Source: JAFDZO01 sp038225955 (GTDB taxonomy: Bacteria; Bacteroidota; Ignavibacteria; Tepidaquicellales; Tepidaquicellaceae). From it: a stretch of 9,998 nt of DNA. Positions 1 through 7,752 of the stretch are shown here, one piece after another; position 1 is the stretch's first letter; each line of letters opens with the position of its first letter. The translations under genes were made by a program, and so were the position numbers. Under the pieces are notes generated by a model. The model was not told the DNA's origin. It ran no database searches and saw only the letters and a list, made by a program, of their open reading frames with translations. Where the stretch lies: NCBI GenBank assembly GCA_038225955.1, contig JBBRQV010000119.1, positions 1 through 9,998 on the forward strand, given 5' to 3'.

Positions 1-169
1 ACGAAATAAAAGCAGTAAAAATATAAATTATCGGGTCCTGAAAAACTATTTGAAATTTTTCATTTGAAAAACTTCCGCGAATGAGAACGTATGCTATGAA
101 CGTAACCATATAAATCAGCAACGATATAAAGTAAAAATCTAATCTGTATTTATAAGTTCTTTCATTCAT
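1..169 (-). CDS. Unidentified membrane protein, N-terminal part (runs off the window)
   Basis: An ORF opens with ATG at 169-167 and stays open for 56 codons to the window edge, so only its N-terminus is visible. The ATG overlaps the murG stop codon in an ATGA arrangement, which is typical of translational coupling, so it probably belongs to the same operon. The visible protein has a short polar, basic N-terminus (MNERTYKYR), a strong hydrophobic segment at about residues 12-31 that looks like a membrane span, a polar loop of about 13 residues, and the start of a second hydrophobic segment at about residues 45-56. I do not recognise the family. In most dcw clusters murC follows murG, but this sequence lacks the glycine-rich nucleotide-binding N-terminus of MurC, so it is not murC. 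It could be an accessory membrane protein of wall synthesis or an unrelated rider. Confidence is good that it is a gene and low for any function. Confidence 0.7.
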   Translation of the reverse strand, partial: MNERTYKYRLDFYFISLLIYMVTFIAYVLIRGSFSNEKFQIVFQDPIIYIFTAFIS

Positions 170-1257
170 AACTTTGCAAGCTTTATAACTTCATCTGCAA
201 TTTTAGATGCTGCGTTTATATCTGAAAACTTTGATACATTCGTTTTTAATTCGTTCAATAGCGTTTCATTATATAAATATTTCTCAATTGTACCGTACAT
301 ATCCTCATCTAAATTTTTTTGCAAAAGCATCACAGCTGCTTTTTTGTTCATCATACTTCTTGCATTCATCTCCTGGTGATTTTCTGCTGAAGTTGGTAAT
401 GGAATCAATATTGATGGCAATTCTAAATAAGCAATTTCCATTATACTTGTAATTCCCGAGCGGCATATTACTAAGTCAGATGCAGAGAAAGCATAAGCAA
501 TTTTCTCAATGAAATCTAAAATTTTTATTTTGTCAGAATATGGTTTATACTTTTCCTGATAATGTTTGAAATCCGGTACACCTGTTTGCCAGATAAGATT
601 TATATTTTTTTCGTAAAGCTTCGGAGCAATTTTATCTAAAGCAATATTTATACCTCTTGCGCCCTGGCTCGCGCCGAAAATAAAAATCGTTTTATTTTCA
701 GTTGGTAAATTAAAAGATTTTACAGCTTCTTTCTTATCAATCAATTTTAGTGATGTTCTTATCGGGTGCGCAATATTCAAAATGTTATCTTTACGTTTCA
801 CATATTTGTTACTGTCTTCAAATGTCAGTACAACTTTATCAGCTTTCTTTGAAAGATACTGTATTGTTTTACCGGGATAAGAATTCCCCTCCTGTAAAAG
901 AACAGGCACTTTCAATTTATTTGCTGAGTAAATTACAGGTCCGCATACAAATCCGCCTGTACCTACTACAACATCGGGCTTAAAATCTTTTATGATTCTT
1001 CTGCTTTTCAAAACCGAACCTACAACTTTCATAGGAAGAGAGAGATTCATCAGATACTTTTCTCTGTTAAATCCTGCTATTTCAATCAGCTTAATATTGT
1101 AATTATTCTGCGGCACTATCTTTTCTTCTATTCTTCCTTTTGCTCCGACAAACAAAATTTCTGTATCGGGTAATTTTTTCTTTAGCTCATCTGCAATCGC
1201 AATCGCGGGGAAAATATGTCCGCCGGTCCCTCCTGCAGCAAATATAACTTTAAGCAC
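166..1257 (-). CDS. murG: MurG, lipid II synthase (UDP-GlcNAc glycosyltransferase)
   Basis: MurG transfers GlcNAc from UDP-GlcNAc to lipid I, giving lipid II on the inner face of the cytoplasmic membrane. I choose GTG at 1257, giving 363 residues that begin LKVIFAAGGTGGH after the initiator, the usual distance from start to the glycine-rich loop. An in-frame TTG at 1278 would add seven residues (370 in all), and TTG at 1263 is also possible. Visible motifs are GGTGGHIFPA (9-18), VGTGGFVCGP (98-107), GASQGARGIN (195-204) and the UDP-GlcNAc-binding C-terminal region CRSGITSIMEIAYLELPS (265-282), followed by AENHQEMNA (291-299). Two motifs depart from the common form: HEQN reads QEGN (122-125) and TGNPVR reads IAHPIR (162-167). 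The length is normal for the family. The chosen start overlaps the end of ftsW by 8 nt, and the gene's own stop overlaps the next ATG, so it looks coupled on both sides. The family assignment is secure; the start is less so. Confidence 0.95.
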   Translation of the reverse strand: MLKVIFAAGGTGGHIFPAIAIADELKKKLPDTEILFVGAKGRIEEKIVPQNNYNIKLIEIAGFNREKYLMNLSLPMKVVGSVLKSRRIIKDFKPDVVVGTGGFVCGPVIYSANKLKVPVLLQEGNSYPGKTIQYLSKKADKVVLTFEDSNKYVKRKDNILNIAHPIRTSLKLIDKKEAVKSFNLPTENKTIFIFGASQGARGINIALDKIAPKLYEKNINLIWQTGVPDFKHYQEKYKPYSDKIKILDFIEKIAYAFSASDLVICRSGITSIMEIAYLELPSILIPLPTSAENHQEMNARSMMNKKAAVMLLQKNLDEDMYGTIEKYLYNETLLNELKTNVSKFSDINAASKIADEVIKLAKL

Positions 1258-2380
1258 TGGCAAATTTAAATTCTTCAACTTCTTTCTTGTGTGTTACAAA
1301 AGAAGATATGTTTAACAAAATTCCTACTGCTATTGAATTAAAAAATAAAGCTGTCCCTCCATAACTTATAAATGGAAGGGGTACACCTGTAGTCGGCATC
1401 ACACCTGTTGCGACACACATATTTATTACTGCATAAAATGAAAGTACCGTTGTAATTCCGAACGCAAGATACTTTCCGAAATCATCCTGAATATTTTTTA
1501 CTATCTTATAACCTCTGAACATTAACAATGCAAACATTGTGATAATCAAAGCTGTTCCTATGAAACCGTACTCTTCTCCTACTATAGAAAAAATAAAATC
1601 GCCGTAAGCTTCAGGTAAATAAAAATCCCGTTGAATAGAATTTCCGGGACCGATTCCTGTAATGCCCCCATTACCAAATCCGATAATTGCCTGCATCAAT
1701 TGGTAATTTGAATTTCCTCCCGATGCATATTCTGAGTGAGAAGAAAGACGGTTCATTATGTAATTTTTTGAAAGAACAAACAGAACTGCAAAAGGTAAAA
1801 TAATCAGTCCGGTAAAAATTAAATGCTTCAACTTCACTTCAGAAAGAAATAACATCAGGAACGAAGTTGAAAGAATAATCATTGCAACAGAAAAGTTCGG
1901 TTGAAACGCAACCAGCATCGAAACAAAAAGAACATAAAAAATAATGACCATATAACCTTTATAAAGCATATGCAAATAATCTTTTTTTCTTGCAAGTAAT
2001 GCGGCAACATAAATTATTAGTGTGTACTTTGCAAAATCAGACGGCTGAAAACTTAAAGGCCCAAGACTAATCCATCTGCTTGCGCCCTTCATACCAACAC
2101 CGCCGAAGAAAATATAAATCAACATTAGTATCGAAGCCCAGATTAAATATTTAGAATATTTTTGAATCAATCTGTAATCTATTTTTGCAAAAGCGAAAAT
2201 TAAAATTATTCCGAACAAAACTCTCATAGTATGCTGACGGAATAAAAAATTCGGATCAGAAAATTTATCCATAGCAAACGACGAACTTGCGCTGTACACT
2301 GCGCCAATACTGAAGAATAATAGCAACAGTACGGGGATTAAAATCCAAACATCAATTCTATGTTTTGGTGTAGTGTTCAA
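1250..2380 (-). CDS. ftsW: FtsW, septal SEDS peptidoglycan glycosyltransferase
   Basis: FtsW is a SEDS-family polytopic membrane enzyme that polymerises lipid II into glycan strands at the septum, working with a class B PBP such as the one encoded upstream. The 376-residue protein has roughly ten hydrophobic spans. SEDS signatures are KGASRWI (98-104), FQPSDFAK (111-118), LPEAYGDFIFSIVGEEYGF (255-273) and GVMPTTGVPLPFISYGGTAL (326-345). Asp261 in the PEAxxDF motif matches the essential aspartate of the family. The usual QPSE glutamate is Asp115 here, a conservative change. RodA is the main alternative, but the position between murD and murG points to FtsW. The start is TTG at 2380; an in-frame TAG lies immediately upstream and the next Met (37) falls beyond the first membrane span, so TTG is the only ordinary start. 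The gene abuts murD with no gap and no visible ribosome binding site, suggesting reinitiation after murD. Confidence 0.95.
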   Translation of the reverse strand: MNTTPKHRIDVWILIPVLLLLFFSIGAVYSASSSFAMDKFSDPNFLFRQHTMRVLFGIILIFAFAKIDYRLIQKYSKYLIWASILMLIYIFFGGVGMKGASRWISLGPLSFQPSDFAKYTLIIYVAALLARKKDYLHMLYKGYMVIIFYVLFVSMLVAFQPNFSVAMIILSTSFLMLFLSEVKLKHLIFTGLIILPFAVLFVLSKNYIMNRLSSHSEYASGGNSNYQLMQAIIGFGNGGITGIGPGNSIQRDFYLPEAYGDFIFSIVGEEYGFIGTALIITMFALLMFRGYKIVKNIQDDFGKYLAFGITTVLSFYAVINMCVATGVMPTTGVPLPFISYGGTALFFNSIAVGILLNISSFVTHKKEVEEFKFASA

Positions 2381-2383
2381 CTA
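2378..2383 (-). other. murD/ftsW stop-start junction in one frame
   Basis: On the minus strand the murD stop TAG (2383-2381) is followed directly by the ftsW start TTG (2380-2378), with no base between and no change of frame. No purine-rich Shine-Dalgarno stretch is visible in the A/T-rich murD tail just before it. Entry into ftsW therefore probably depends on ribosomes that have just terminated on murD. Confidence 0.85.
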
Positions 2384-3748
2384 TAATTTATTAACTAATT
2401 CTTTAAATTTTCTACCGCGCTCTTCGAAATTATTAAACATGTCAAAGCTCTTACATGCAGGTGAAAGCAGAACAGTATCGCTTGCCCCACCTATTTTATT
2501 GGAATAACTCACTGCATCTTCATAAGAATCCGCTACATAAACTTTTTTAAAAGGACTAAAGAAGTTATTTATTTTTTCTTTGCTTGCACCAACAGCAATA
2601 ATTTCTTTAACTCTTTCACTTATCAAATCTTTTACTATGCTATAATCATTATCCACATCTTTACCGCCGAGAATAAGAATTATATTTTTCTCAAATGACT
2701 TTAAAGCAACTATAAGCGCATCAATATTAGTTGCTTTAGAATCATTATAGTATGATACTCCGTTAAGGTCTCTCACAAATTCAATTCTATGCTCAACTCC
2801 TTTGAAATTCTTTAAAGTTTCTTCGATTTCAGCACATGAAATTCCGAATTTTTTAGCTGCTACTATTGAAGCCAATGCATTGTAAACATTATGATTCCCT
2901 TTCAGATAAACATCTTTTCGTAATACTACATCGTCTAGTTGATTTTTCTTTTTATCGAAATAATAAAGCATGTCGTTCATCATATAAGCTCCAGAATAGA
3001 AATTCGATTCGTATAAATTTCCATTGACGCTTATTGCTGCAATATTTTTTGAGTAACCTTTTAAATTATTTCTTAAAATCTCATCATCATAATTGAACAC
3101 TAACACATCATTCTCGTTTTGATTCTTTGAAATTTTAAATTTTGCATTCAGATAATTATTAAATGAGCCGTGCCAGTCTAAGTGATCCGGGGTAATGTTC
3201 AAAATAATTGACACTTGAGGATTTAATTCAGCAATATCTTCCAATTGGTAGCTACTAAGCTCAAGAACAACTATAGATTCTTTAGTAACTTCATTTACAA
3301 TTTCCGAAAAAGCTTTCCCTACATTTCCGCAAACAAATGTTTTATATCCTGCATTTTTAAAAATTTCCCCTATGAGAACAGTTGTAGTAGTCTTTCCGTT
3401 TGTTCCTGTAATTCCAATTATCGGAGCAGAACAGAACCAGCTTGCTGCTTCAACTTCAGAATATATTTTTTTATTTTGCTCTCTTGCTTTAACTAAAATT
3501 TCATTGGCCGGAGGAATACCGGGACTTTTAATAATTACATCATAGCTAAGAATTGAATTCGTAAATCCTCCGAATTCCGTTCTTAAGTTACTTGAAGTAA
3601 TATTCATTGTGTTAGCTTCCAATTGTTTTTCGTCTGTTAAGAGAACTTCTTTTGCTCCACTATTAATTAACAAATTTGTTATTGCAATTCCGCTTCTTCC
3701 TGCTCCAAGTACTGCAAACTTCGTATTTTTAATCTCTTCTAAATTCAA
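2381..3748 (-). CDS. murD: MurD, UDP-MurNAc-L-Ala:D-Glu ligase
   Basis: MurD is the cytoplasmic ATP-dependent ligase that adds D-glutamate to UDP-MurNAc-L-alanine, just before MurE in the pathway. The 455-residue protein has the usual three-domain Mur ligase layout. The N-terminal Rossmann-like UDP-binding domain starts FAVLGAGRSG (11-20) with KSPGIPP at 74-80. The ATP-binding central domain has the P-loop GITGTNGKTTTT (112-123), LELSSYQL (162-169) and NITPDHLDWHGS (184-195), with Lys203 at the position of the carbamylated lysine. The C-terminal domain has NDSKATN (335-341) and LSPACKSFDMFNNFEERG (428-445). The LSSYQL and SPAC.SFDMF motifs separate it from MurC, MurE and MurF. The start is TTG at 3748: an in-frame TAA lies five codons upstream, no ATG precedes the GAGRSG loop, and a weak AAAAGA lies 4 nt upstream. 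It follows mraY after 7 nt and abuts ftsW. Confidence 0.97.
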   Translation of the reverse strand: MNLEEIKNTKFAVLGAGRSGIAITNLLINSGAKEVLLTDEKQLEANTMNITSSNLRTEFGGFTNSILSYDVIIKSPGIPPANEILVKAREQNKKIYSEVEAASWFCSAPIIGITGTNGKTTTTVLIGEIFKNAGYKTFVCGNVGKAFSEIVNEVTKESIVVLELSSYQLEDIAELNPQVSIILNITPDHLDWHGSFNNYLNAKFKISKNQNENDVLVFNYDDEILRNNLKGYSKNIAAISVNGNLYESNFYSGAYMMNDMLYYFDKKKNQLDDVVLRKDVYLKGNHNVYNALASIVAAKKFGISCAEIEETLKNFKGVEHRIEFVRDLNGVSYYNDSKATNIDALIVALKSFEKNIILILGGKDVDNDYSIVKDLISERVKEIIAVGASKEKINNFFSPFKKVYVADSYEDAVSYSNKIGGASDTVLLSPACKSFDMFNNFEERGRKFKELVNKL

Positions 3749-3755
3749 AAATCTT

Positions 3756-4865
3756 TTATCTTATTTTGAAAGTTGCTAAAGCCATGATTGCCAATATTAC
3801 TGCTACTATATAAAATCGTAATACGATTTTTGGCTCCGATATTCCCTTCATTTCAAAGTGATGATGCAAAGGCGCCATTTTAAAAATCCTTCTGCCCTCA
3901 CCGTATCTCTTCTTAGTATACTTAAAATAATATCTTTGCATGATTACTGAAACTGTTTCAAGGAAAAATATCCCTCCAAGCAATGGAAGTAAAAATTCTT
4001 TTTTAACAAGAACGCAAAGTGTACCAATTGCGCCGCCAAGTGCTAAAGAGCCCGTATCACCCATGAAAACCTGCGCGGGATACGAATTGTACCATAAAAA
4101 TCCTAGTGATGCCCCCGCCAACGCTGTACAATAAATTGCAAGCTCACCGTTTCCTTTCAAATAAATTATATTCAAATATTTCGCTGCCTCAACATTTCCG
4201 GAAACATAAGCAATCACTCCGAGGGTTAAAGCAACAATGCCTACAGTGCCTGTGGCAAGACCATCGAGTCCATCTGTCAAGTTCACGGCATTTGAAGTTG
4301 CTACTATAATAAACACGACTATCGGAACATAGAAATACGAAAAATCAAATTCATAATTTTTTAGAAATGGAATCGTTGTAATAGAATTAATTTTATGAAA
4401 CTCAGGTAAAAAATAAATCAAACAACCTACAGTCAATCCGACTAATATTTGAAATAATAATTTATATTTTTCAACAAGCCCTTTTTTATATTTTTTTATT
4501 ACCTTTAAATAATCATCAAGAAATCCTACGGCGCCAAGTGATATTGTTACAAACAACATTATCAGAACATAAGTATTGTTCAAATCTCCCCATAGAAAAA
4601 CAGGAATGATAACTGAAAGCAAAATTATAAAACCACCCATTGTTGGTGTACCGGCTTTTGACCAATGGAATTTCGGGCCATCTTCTTTTTTTGCTTCACC
4701 TATTTGTTTCCTTTTTAAAATCTCAATAATCTTCGGTCCGATAATAAAGCAAAACATTAATGCAGTGATAGCAGCCATAGCAGAACGAAACGTCAGAAAA
4801 CGGAAGATGTCAAATCCGGGGGGGTTGTACCTGGCATTAATCCATTCTGCTAATTTATAAAGCAT
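3756..4865 (-). CDS. mraY: MraY, phospho-MurNAc-pentapeptide translocase (lipid I synthase)
   Basis: MraY is the integral membrane enzyme that transfers phospho-MurNAc-pentapeptide from its UDP carrier to undecaprenyl phosphate, making lipid I and releasing UMP. The 369-residue protein has about ten hydrophobic spans. Cytoplasmic loops carry the family motifs: KAGTPTMGG (70-78), the aspartate pair in FLDDYLK (115-121), NLTDGLDGLA (195-204), FMGDTGSLALGG (267-278, Asp270 at the catalytic aspartate position) and the histidine triad in APLHHHFE (331-338). PTMGG, the histidine triad and the context separate it from the related WecA/TagO enzymes. The ATG at 4865 is the only ATG start among the complete genes here. 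The gene overlaps the end of murF by 11 nt, so the two are probably translated in a coupled way, and it is followed 7 nt later by murD. Nothing looks damaged. Confidence 0.98.
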   Translation of the reverse strand: MLYKLAEWINARYNPPGFDIFRFLTFRSAMAAITALMFCFIIGPKIIEILKRKQIGEAKKEDGPKFHWSKAGTPTMGGFIILLSVIIPVFLWGDLNNTYVLIMLFVTISLGAVGFLDDYLKVIKKYKKGLVEKYKLLFQILVGLTVGCLIYFLPEFHKINSITTIPFLKNYEFDFSYFYVPIVVFIIVATSNAVNLTDGLDGLATGTVGIVALTLGVIAYVSGNVEAAKYLNIIYLKGNGELAIYCTALAGASLGFLWYNSYPAQVFMGDTGSLALGGAIGTLCVLVKKEFLLPLLGGIFFLETVSVIMQRYYFKYTKKRYGEGRRIFKMAPLHHHFEMKGISEPKIVLRFYIVAVILAIMALATFKIR

Positions 4866-6255
4866 TAGAATTTTTTATTAAGTTTTCCACTACTTCCTCC
4901 ATCTTCATTCCGCGCGACCCTTTCACGTAAACAATATCGTTTTTCTTAACATTATTTTTTAAGTACTCAATCAAATCAGATTTTTTTTCGAAGTATAGAT
5001 TATTTTTTATTCTCTTAGCAGATTTATAAGTATTAAATGATTCCGGTCCAGTTGTAAGCAAGTTCTCTAATTTCAATTTTCCTGCTAAACTACCTATGTA
5101 AGAGTGCTCTTTTTTACTTGCTTTGCCAAGCTCCAGCATATCTGAAAGCACAGCATATTTATTTCCTTTAGTAGTAAATTCTTTTAATGTTTCCAATCCC
5201 ATCTTTACGGAGTCAGGATTACTGTTATATGCATCATTAACAATTGTCAGTCCATTCTTCTTTACGACTTCCATTCTCTTTGAACTTGTAGGTTTAAATT
5301 CTTTCAACGCTTTTATAATTTTTACATGGCTAACACCAAAATACAACCCTGCGCTTGCTGCTGCTAAACCGTTTATTATCGAATGCTTCCCAAAAGTTGC
5401 CACCGTTGCGTTAAAAGATTTTTTGTTTGAATTAATATTTAATACAGGTTGAAAATCTTTATTAAACTTTACAAATCTTCCTCTGATGTTTGCGTTAAGT
5501 GAATTTGAATATGTATATTTTCTATTTTTCTCCAACTTCTTCGCATAATTTTTTATATGCTCGTCATCAACATTACAAAAGCAAATTCCATTATTTTTCT
5601 TTAGATAATCGTACAATTCAAATTCTGCTTTTGCCACGCCTTTAACTGTTTTGAAAAACTCTAAATGCTCTCTTCCTATATTAGTTATCATTCCGTATTG
5701 AGGTTTTGCAATCTCGCACAGATATTTTATTTCTCCAAAGTGATTACACCCTACTTCAAGCACTGCGAAATTATGTAATTTATTCAATCTCAACAATGTT
5801 AAGGGAAGACCTATATGATTATTAAAATTTCCTTCTGTTTTAAGAACATTGTACTTTTGAGAAAGAACACTTGTTACTAAATCTTTTGTTGTTGTTTTAC
5901 CATTACTGCCCCCTATACATATAACCGGAATGTTGAATTTCTGTAAATGATTTTTTGCAAGAGCACCGAGCGATAAAACTGTATCTGCAACAACTATAAA
6001 AGAACTTTTTTTAAAATCTTTTTTGTTTTTAAGAAACCATTTTTTTTCAACAACTGCGAGCTTAACACCTTTCTTGAAAACATCCTGTAAGTATTTATGG
6101 CCGTCTGTATTATCACCTTTAATTGCAAAAAAAATTTCTGTGTTCTTTACTCTCCTGGAATCTATTTCCACAGATGAAAAATTATAGTTTTTTATTTTCT
6201 CAATATTATAAATTCCTTCCGTATCTATTCTTAAAAAATCTTCTGCTCTAATCAC
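4855..6255 (-). CDS. murF: MurF, UDP-MurNAc-tripeptide:D-Ala-D-Ala ligase
   Basis: MurF is the last cytoplasmic Mur ligase. It uses ATP to join D-Ala-D-Ala to UDP-MurNAc-tripeptide, producing the pentapeptide nucleotide used by MraY. The 466-residue length is normal. The N-terminal substrate domain includes EIDSRRVKNTEIFFAIKG (30-47). The central domain has the P-loop GGSNGKTTTKD (115-125), which has SNGKTTTK rather than the TNGKTTT of MurD and MurE and so marks MurF. EVGCNHFGEI (167-176), TNIGREHLEFF (191-201), NDAYNSNPDS (340-349), LSDMLELG (370-377) and VKGSRGMKMEEVV (444-456) follow in family order. The start is GTG at 6255, sharing GTGA with the murE stop (4-nt overlap); an in-frame TAA lies about 11 codons upstream with no start between. 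Placement of murF inside the cluster between murE and mraY fits many bacteria, but many Bacteroidetes clusters lack it, which helps place the organism. Confidence 0.97.
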   Translation of the reverse strand: MIRAEDFLRIDTEGIYNIEKIKNYNFSSVEIDSRRVKNTEIFFAIKGDNTDGHKYLQDVFKKGVKLAVVEKKWFLKNKKDFKKSSFIVVADTVLSLGALAKNHLQKFNIPVICIGGSNGKTTTKDLVTSVLSQKYNVLKTEGNFNNHIGLPLTLLRLNKLHNFAVLEVGCNHFGEIKYLCEIAKPQYGMITNIGREHLEFFKTVKGVAKAEFELYDYLKKNNGICFCNVDDEHIKNYAKKLEKNRKYTYSNSLNANIRGRFVKFNKDFQPVLNINSNKKSFNATVATFGKHSIINGLAAASAGLYFGVSHVKIIKALKEFKPTSSKRMEVVKKNGLTIVNDAYNSNPDSVKMGLETLKEFTTKGNKYAVLSDMLELGKASKKEHSYIGSLAGKLKLENLLTTGPESFNTYKSAKRIKNNLYFEKKSDLIEYLKNNVKKNDIVYVKGSRGMKMEEVVENLIKNSNAL

Positions 6256-7730
6256 TTCGCTAAGTAAGAATATTTTTGCACCATTTCTTTATCGTCAAAA
6301 TGACTTCTTACTCCGTTTATTTCCTGGTATGTTTCGTGTCCTTTACCGCAAATCAAAATTATATCACCTGCCTTGCTCATAGCTATCCCCTTCTCTATAG
6401 CAGTCTCTCTGTTTTCATCAATTTCATAATTTTTATTCACCACACCTTTAACAACATCATTAATTATATCCATCGGATTTTCAAAACGCGGATTATCTGA
6501 AGTAATAATCGAGTAATCCGAAAGAGAAGTTGCAAACTCACCCATCACAGGACGCTTTGTTGTGTCCTTATTTCCGCCACAACCGAAAACTGTTATCACT
6601 CTACCCTTTTGGCTTCCATTTTTATTTTCATTGTTTACTATATCACGGGCGGACTCAATTGCATTCTTCAATGAATCAGAAGTATGGGAGTAATCAATTA
6701 CTGCATAGGCTCCGTTTGGCAATTCAATTTTATTGAATCTGCCATTCACTCCGGCAAAGTTTAGCAAAGTATTATTTATCGATTCATAACCTATATCATA
6801 ATTTCTTACACAGGCAATTGACGCTAGAACATTGTATATATTAAACTTTCCCGTAATTGTTGAACTTATTTTAACGTTATCTTTTACATCTGCTAAATCA
6901 AAGCTCAAGCCTTTTAAATCAAAGTTTAGATTTTCTGCTTTATAAGCAGAATTATTATTCACCGAGTATGTGACTTTCTTAGCTTTAGTATCAGCAATAA
7001 TTTTTTCACCGTATATATCATCTAAATTTGTAATCGCAAAAGATTTTTCTGAAAGATTATCAAATAAAATTTTCTTAGCTTCAAAATAATTTTCCATGTT
7101 GTGATGAAAATCCAAATGTTCGCTTGTAAGATTCGTAAATATCGCTGTATCAAAATTTAAGCTATAAACTCTATCCATAACCAATGCAATTGAAGAAACT
7201 TCCATTACGCAGTATTGATAACCCTGCTTAACCATTTCTCCCAGCATTGAGCAAATCTCGACTGATTCAGGTGTTGTAAGCTTTGACTCAACTTTAAAAT
7301 CCCCAATCTGATAATCAATTGTTCCGAGCAAACCTGTTTTATAGCCGGAGTTTTCCAATATAGATTTTATTAAGTACGTTGTCGTAGTTTTCCCGTTCGT
7401 TCCTGTTACACCAATCAATTTTATTTTTTCAGATGGATTACTATTGTAATAATTTGCAAACATTGCCATTGTTTTTCTTGCATCATCTACTATAAGAACA
7501 TTTGAAGTAACTTCGTGTTCATTTAATTTTATATCTGTAATAATTGATTTCGCGCCCAACTCTATTGCAGACTTAACATATTTACTTCCATCATCTTTCA
7601 ATCCCTTCAATGCAAAGAAAATATAATTCTCTTTTACTTTTCTGGAATCATAAGCAATGCCGGCAATAGGAAAATCAAACTTAAGATTTTCATTTGTTCC
7701 TGCAATATTTAAGAGTTCAGAGTAATTCAA
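6252..7730 (-). CDS. murE: MurE, UDP-MurNAc-L-Ala-D-Glu ligase, probably meso-diaminopimelate-adding
   Basis: MurE adds the third amino acid to the stem peptide in the cytoplasm. The DNPR motif (412-415 in SDNPRFENP) is the hallmark of enzymes that use meso-diaminopimelate; lysine-adding enzymes lack that arginine. Over 492 residues the domains run: N-terminal UDP-binding domain with GIAYDSRKVKENYIFFALKG (24-43), P-loop GVTGTNGKTTTT (107-118), TTPE (152-155), MEVSSIALVMDRV (176-188), TNLTSEHLDFHHNMENYFEAKK (199-220, Lys219 at the carbamylated lysine position), GRFN (330-333), DYSHTSDSL (346-354), FGCGGNKDTTKRP (382-394) and CGKGHETYQ (461-469). The usual histidine after EVSS is Ile181. The start is TTG at 7730, directly preceded by an in-frame TAA; the next in-frame Met is at residue 88, beyond the N-terminal domain, so TTG is effectively forced. 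It begins 22 nt after the PBP stop, with a purine-rich AAAAGAAAAA in between. Confidence 0.97.
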   Translation of the reverse strand: MNYSELLNIAGTNENLKFDFPIAGIAYDSRKVKENYIFFALKGLKDDGSKYVKSAIELGAKSIITDIKLNEHEVTSNVLIVDDARKTMAMFANYYNSNPSEKIKLIGVTGTNGKTTTTYLIKSILENSGYKTGLLGTIDYQIGDFKVESKLTTPESVEICSMLGEMVKQGYQYCVMEVSSIALVMDRVYSLNFDTAIFTNLTSEHLDFHHNMENYFEAKKILFDNLSEKSFAITNLDDIYGEKIIADTKAKKVTYSVNNNSAYKAENLNFDLKGLSFDLADVKDNVKISSTITGKFNIYNVLASIACVRNYDIGYESINNTLLNFAGVNGRFNKIELPNGAYAVIDYSHTSDSLKNAIESARDIVNNENKNGSQKGRVITVFGCGGNKDTTKRPVMGEFATSLSDYSIITSDNPRFENPMDIINDVVKGVVNKNYEIDENRETAIEKGIAMSKAGDIILICGKGHETYQEINGVRSHFDDKEMVQKYSYLAK

Positions 7731-7752
7731 TTATTTATCAATTTTTCTTTTG

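Noticed and set aside
1258..1278. Longer murG starting at TTG 1278
   Set aside because: It adds seven residues before the usual MurG N-terminus and deepens the ftsW overlap to 29 nt. The GTG at 1257 fits family length better, though TTG is not excluded.
4970..5010. T-rich runs that might suggest a terminator
   Set aside because: They lie within the murF coding sequence (Lys/Phe codons) and no GC-rich hairpin precedes them. Similar runs occur across the AT-rich window.
5123..5452. 109-residue plus-strand ORF
   Set aside because: It lies wholly inside murF on the opposite strand, shows no recognisable domain or start signal, and murF is clearly the coding frame. The other plus-strand ORFs here are shadows of the same kind.
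7731..7752. Possible internal promoter between ftsI and murE
   Set aside because: The gap is 22 nt and no convincing promoter elements are visible; A/T richness alone is not evidence here.
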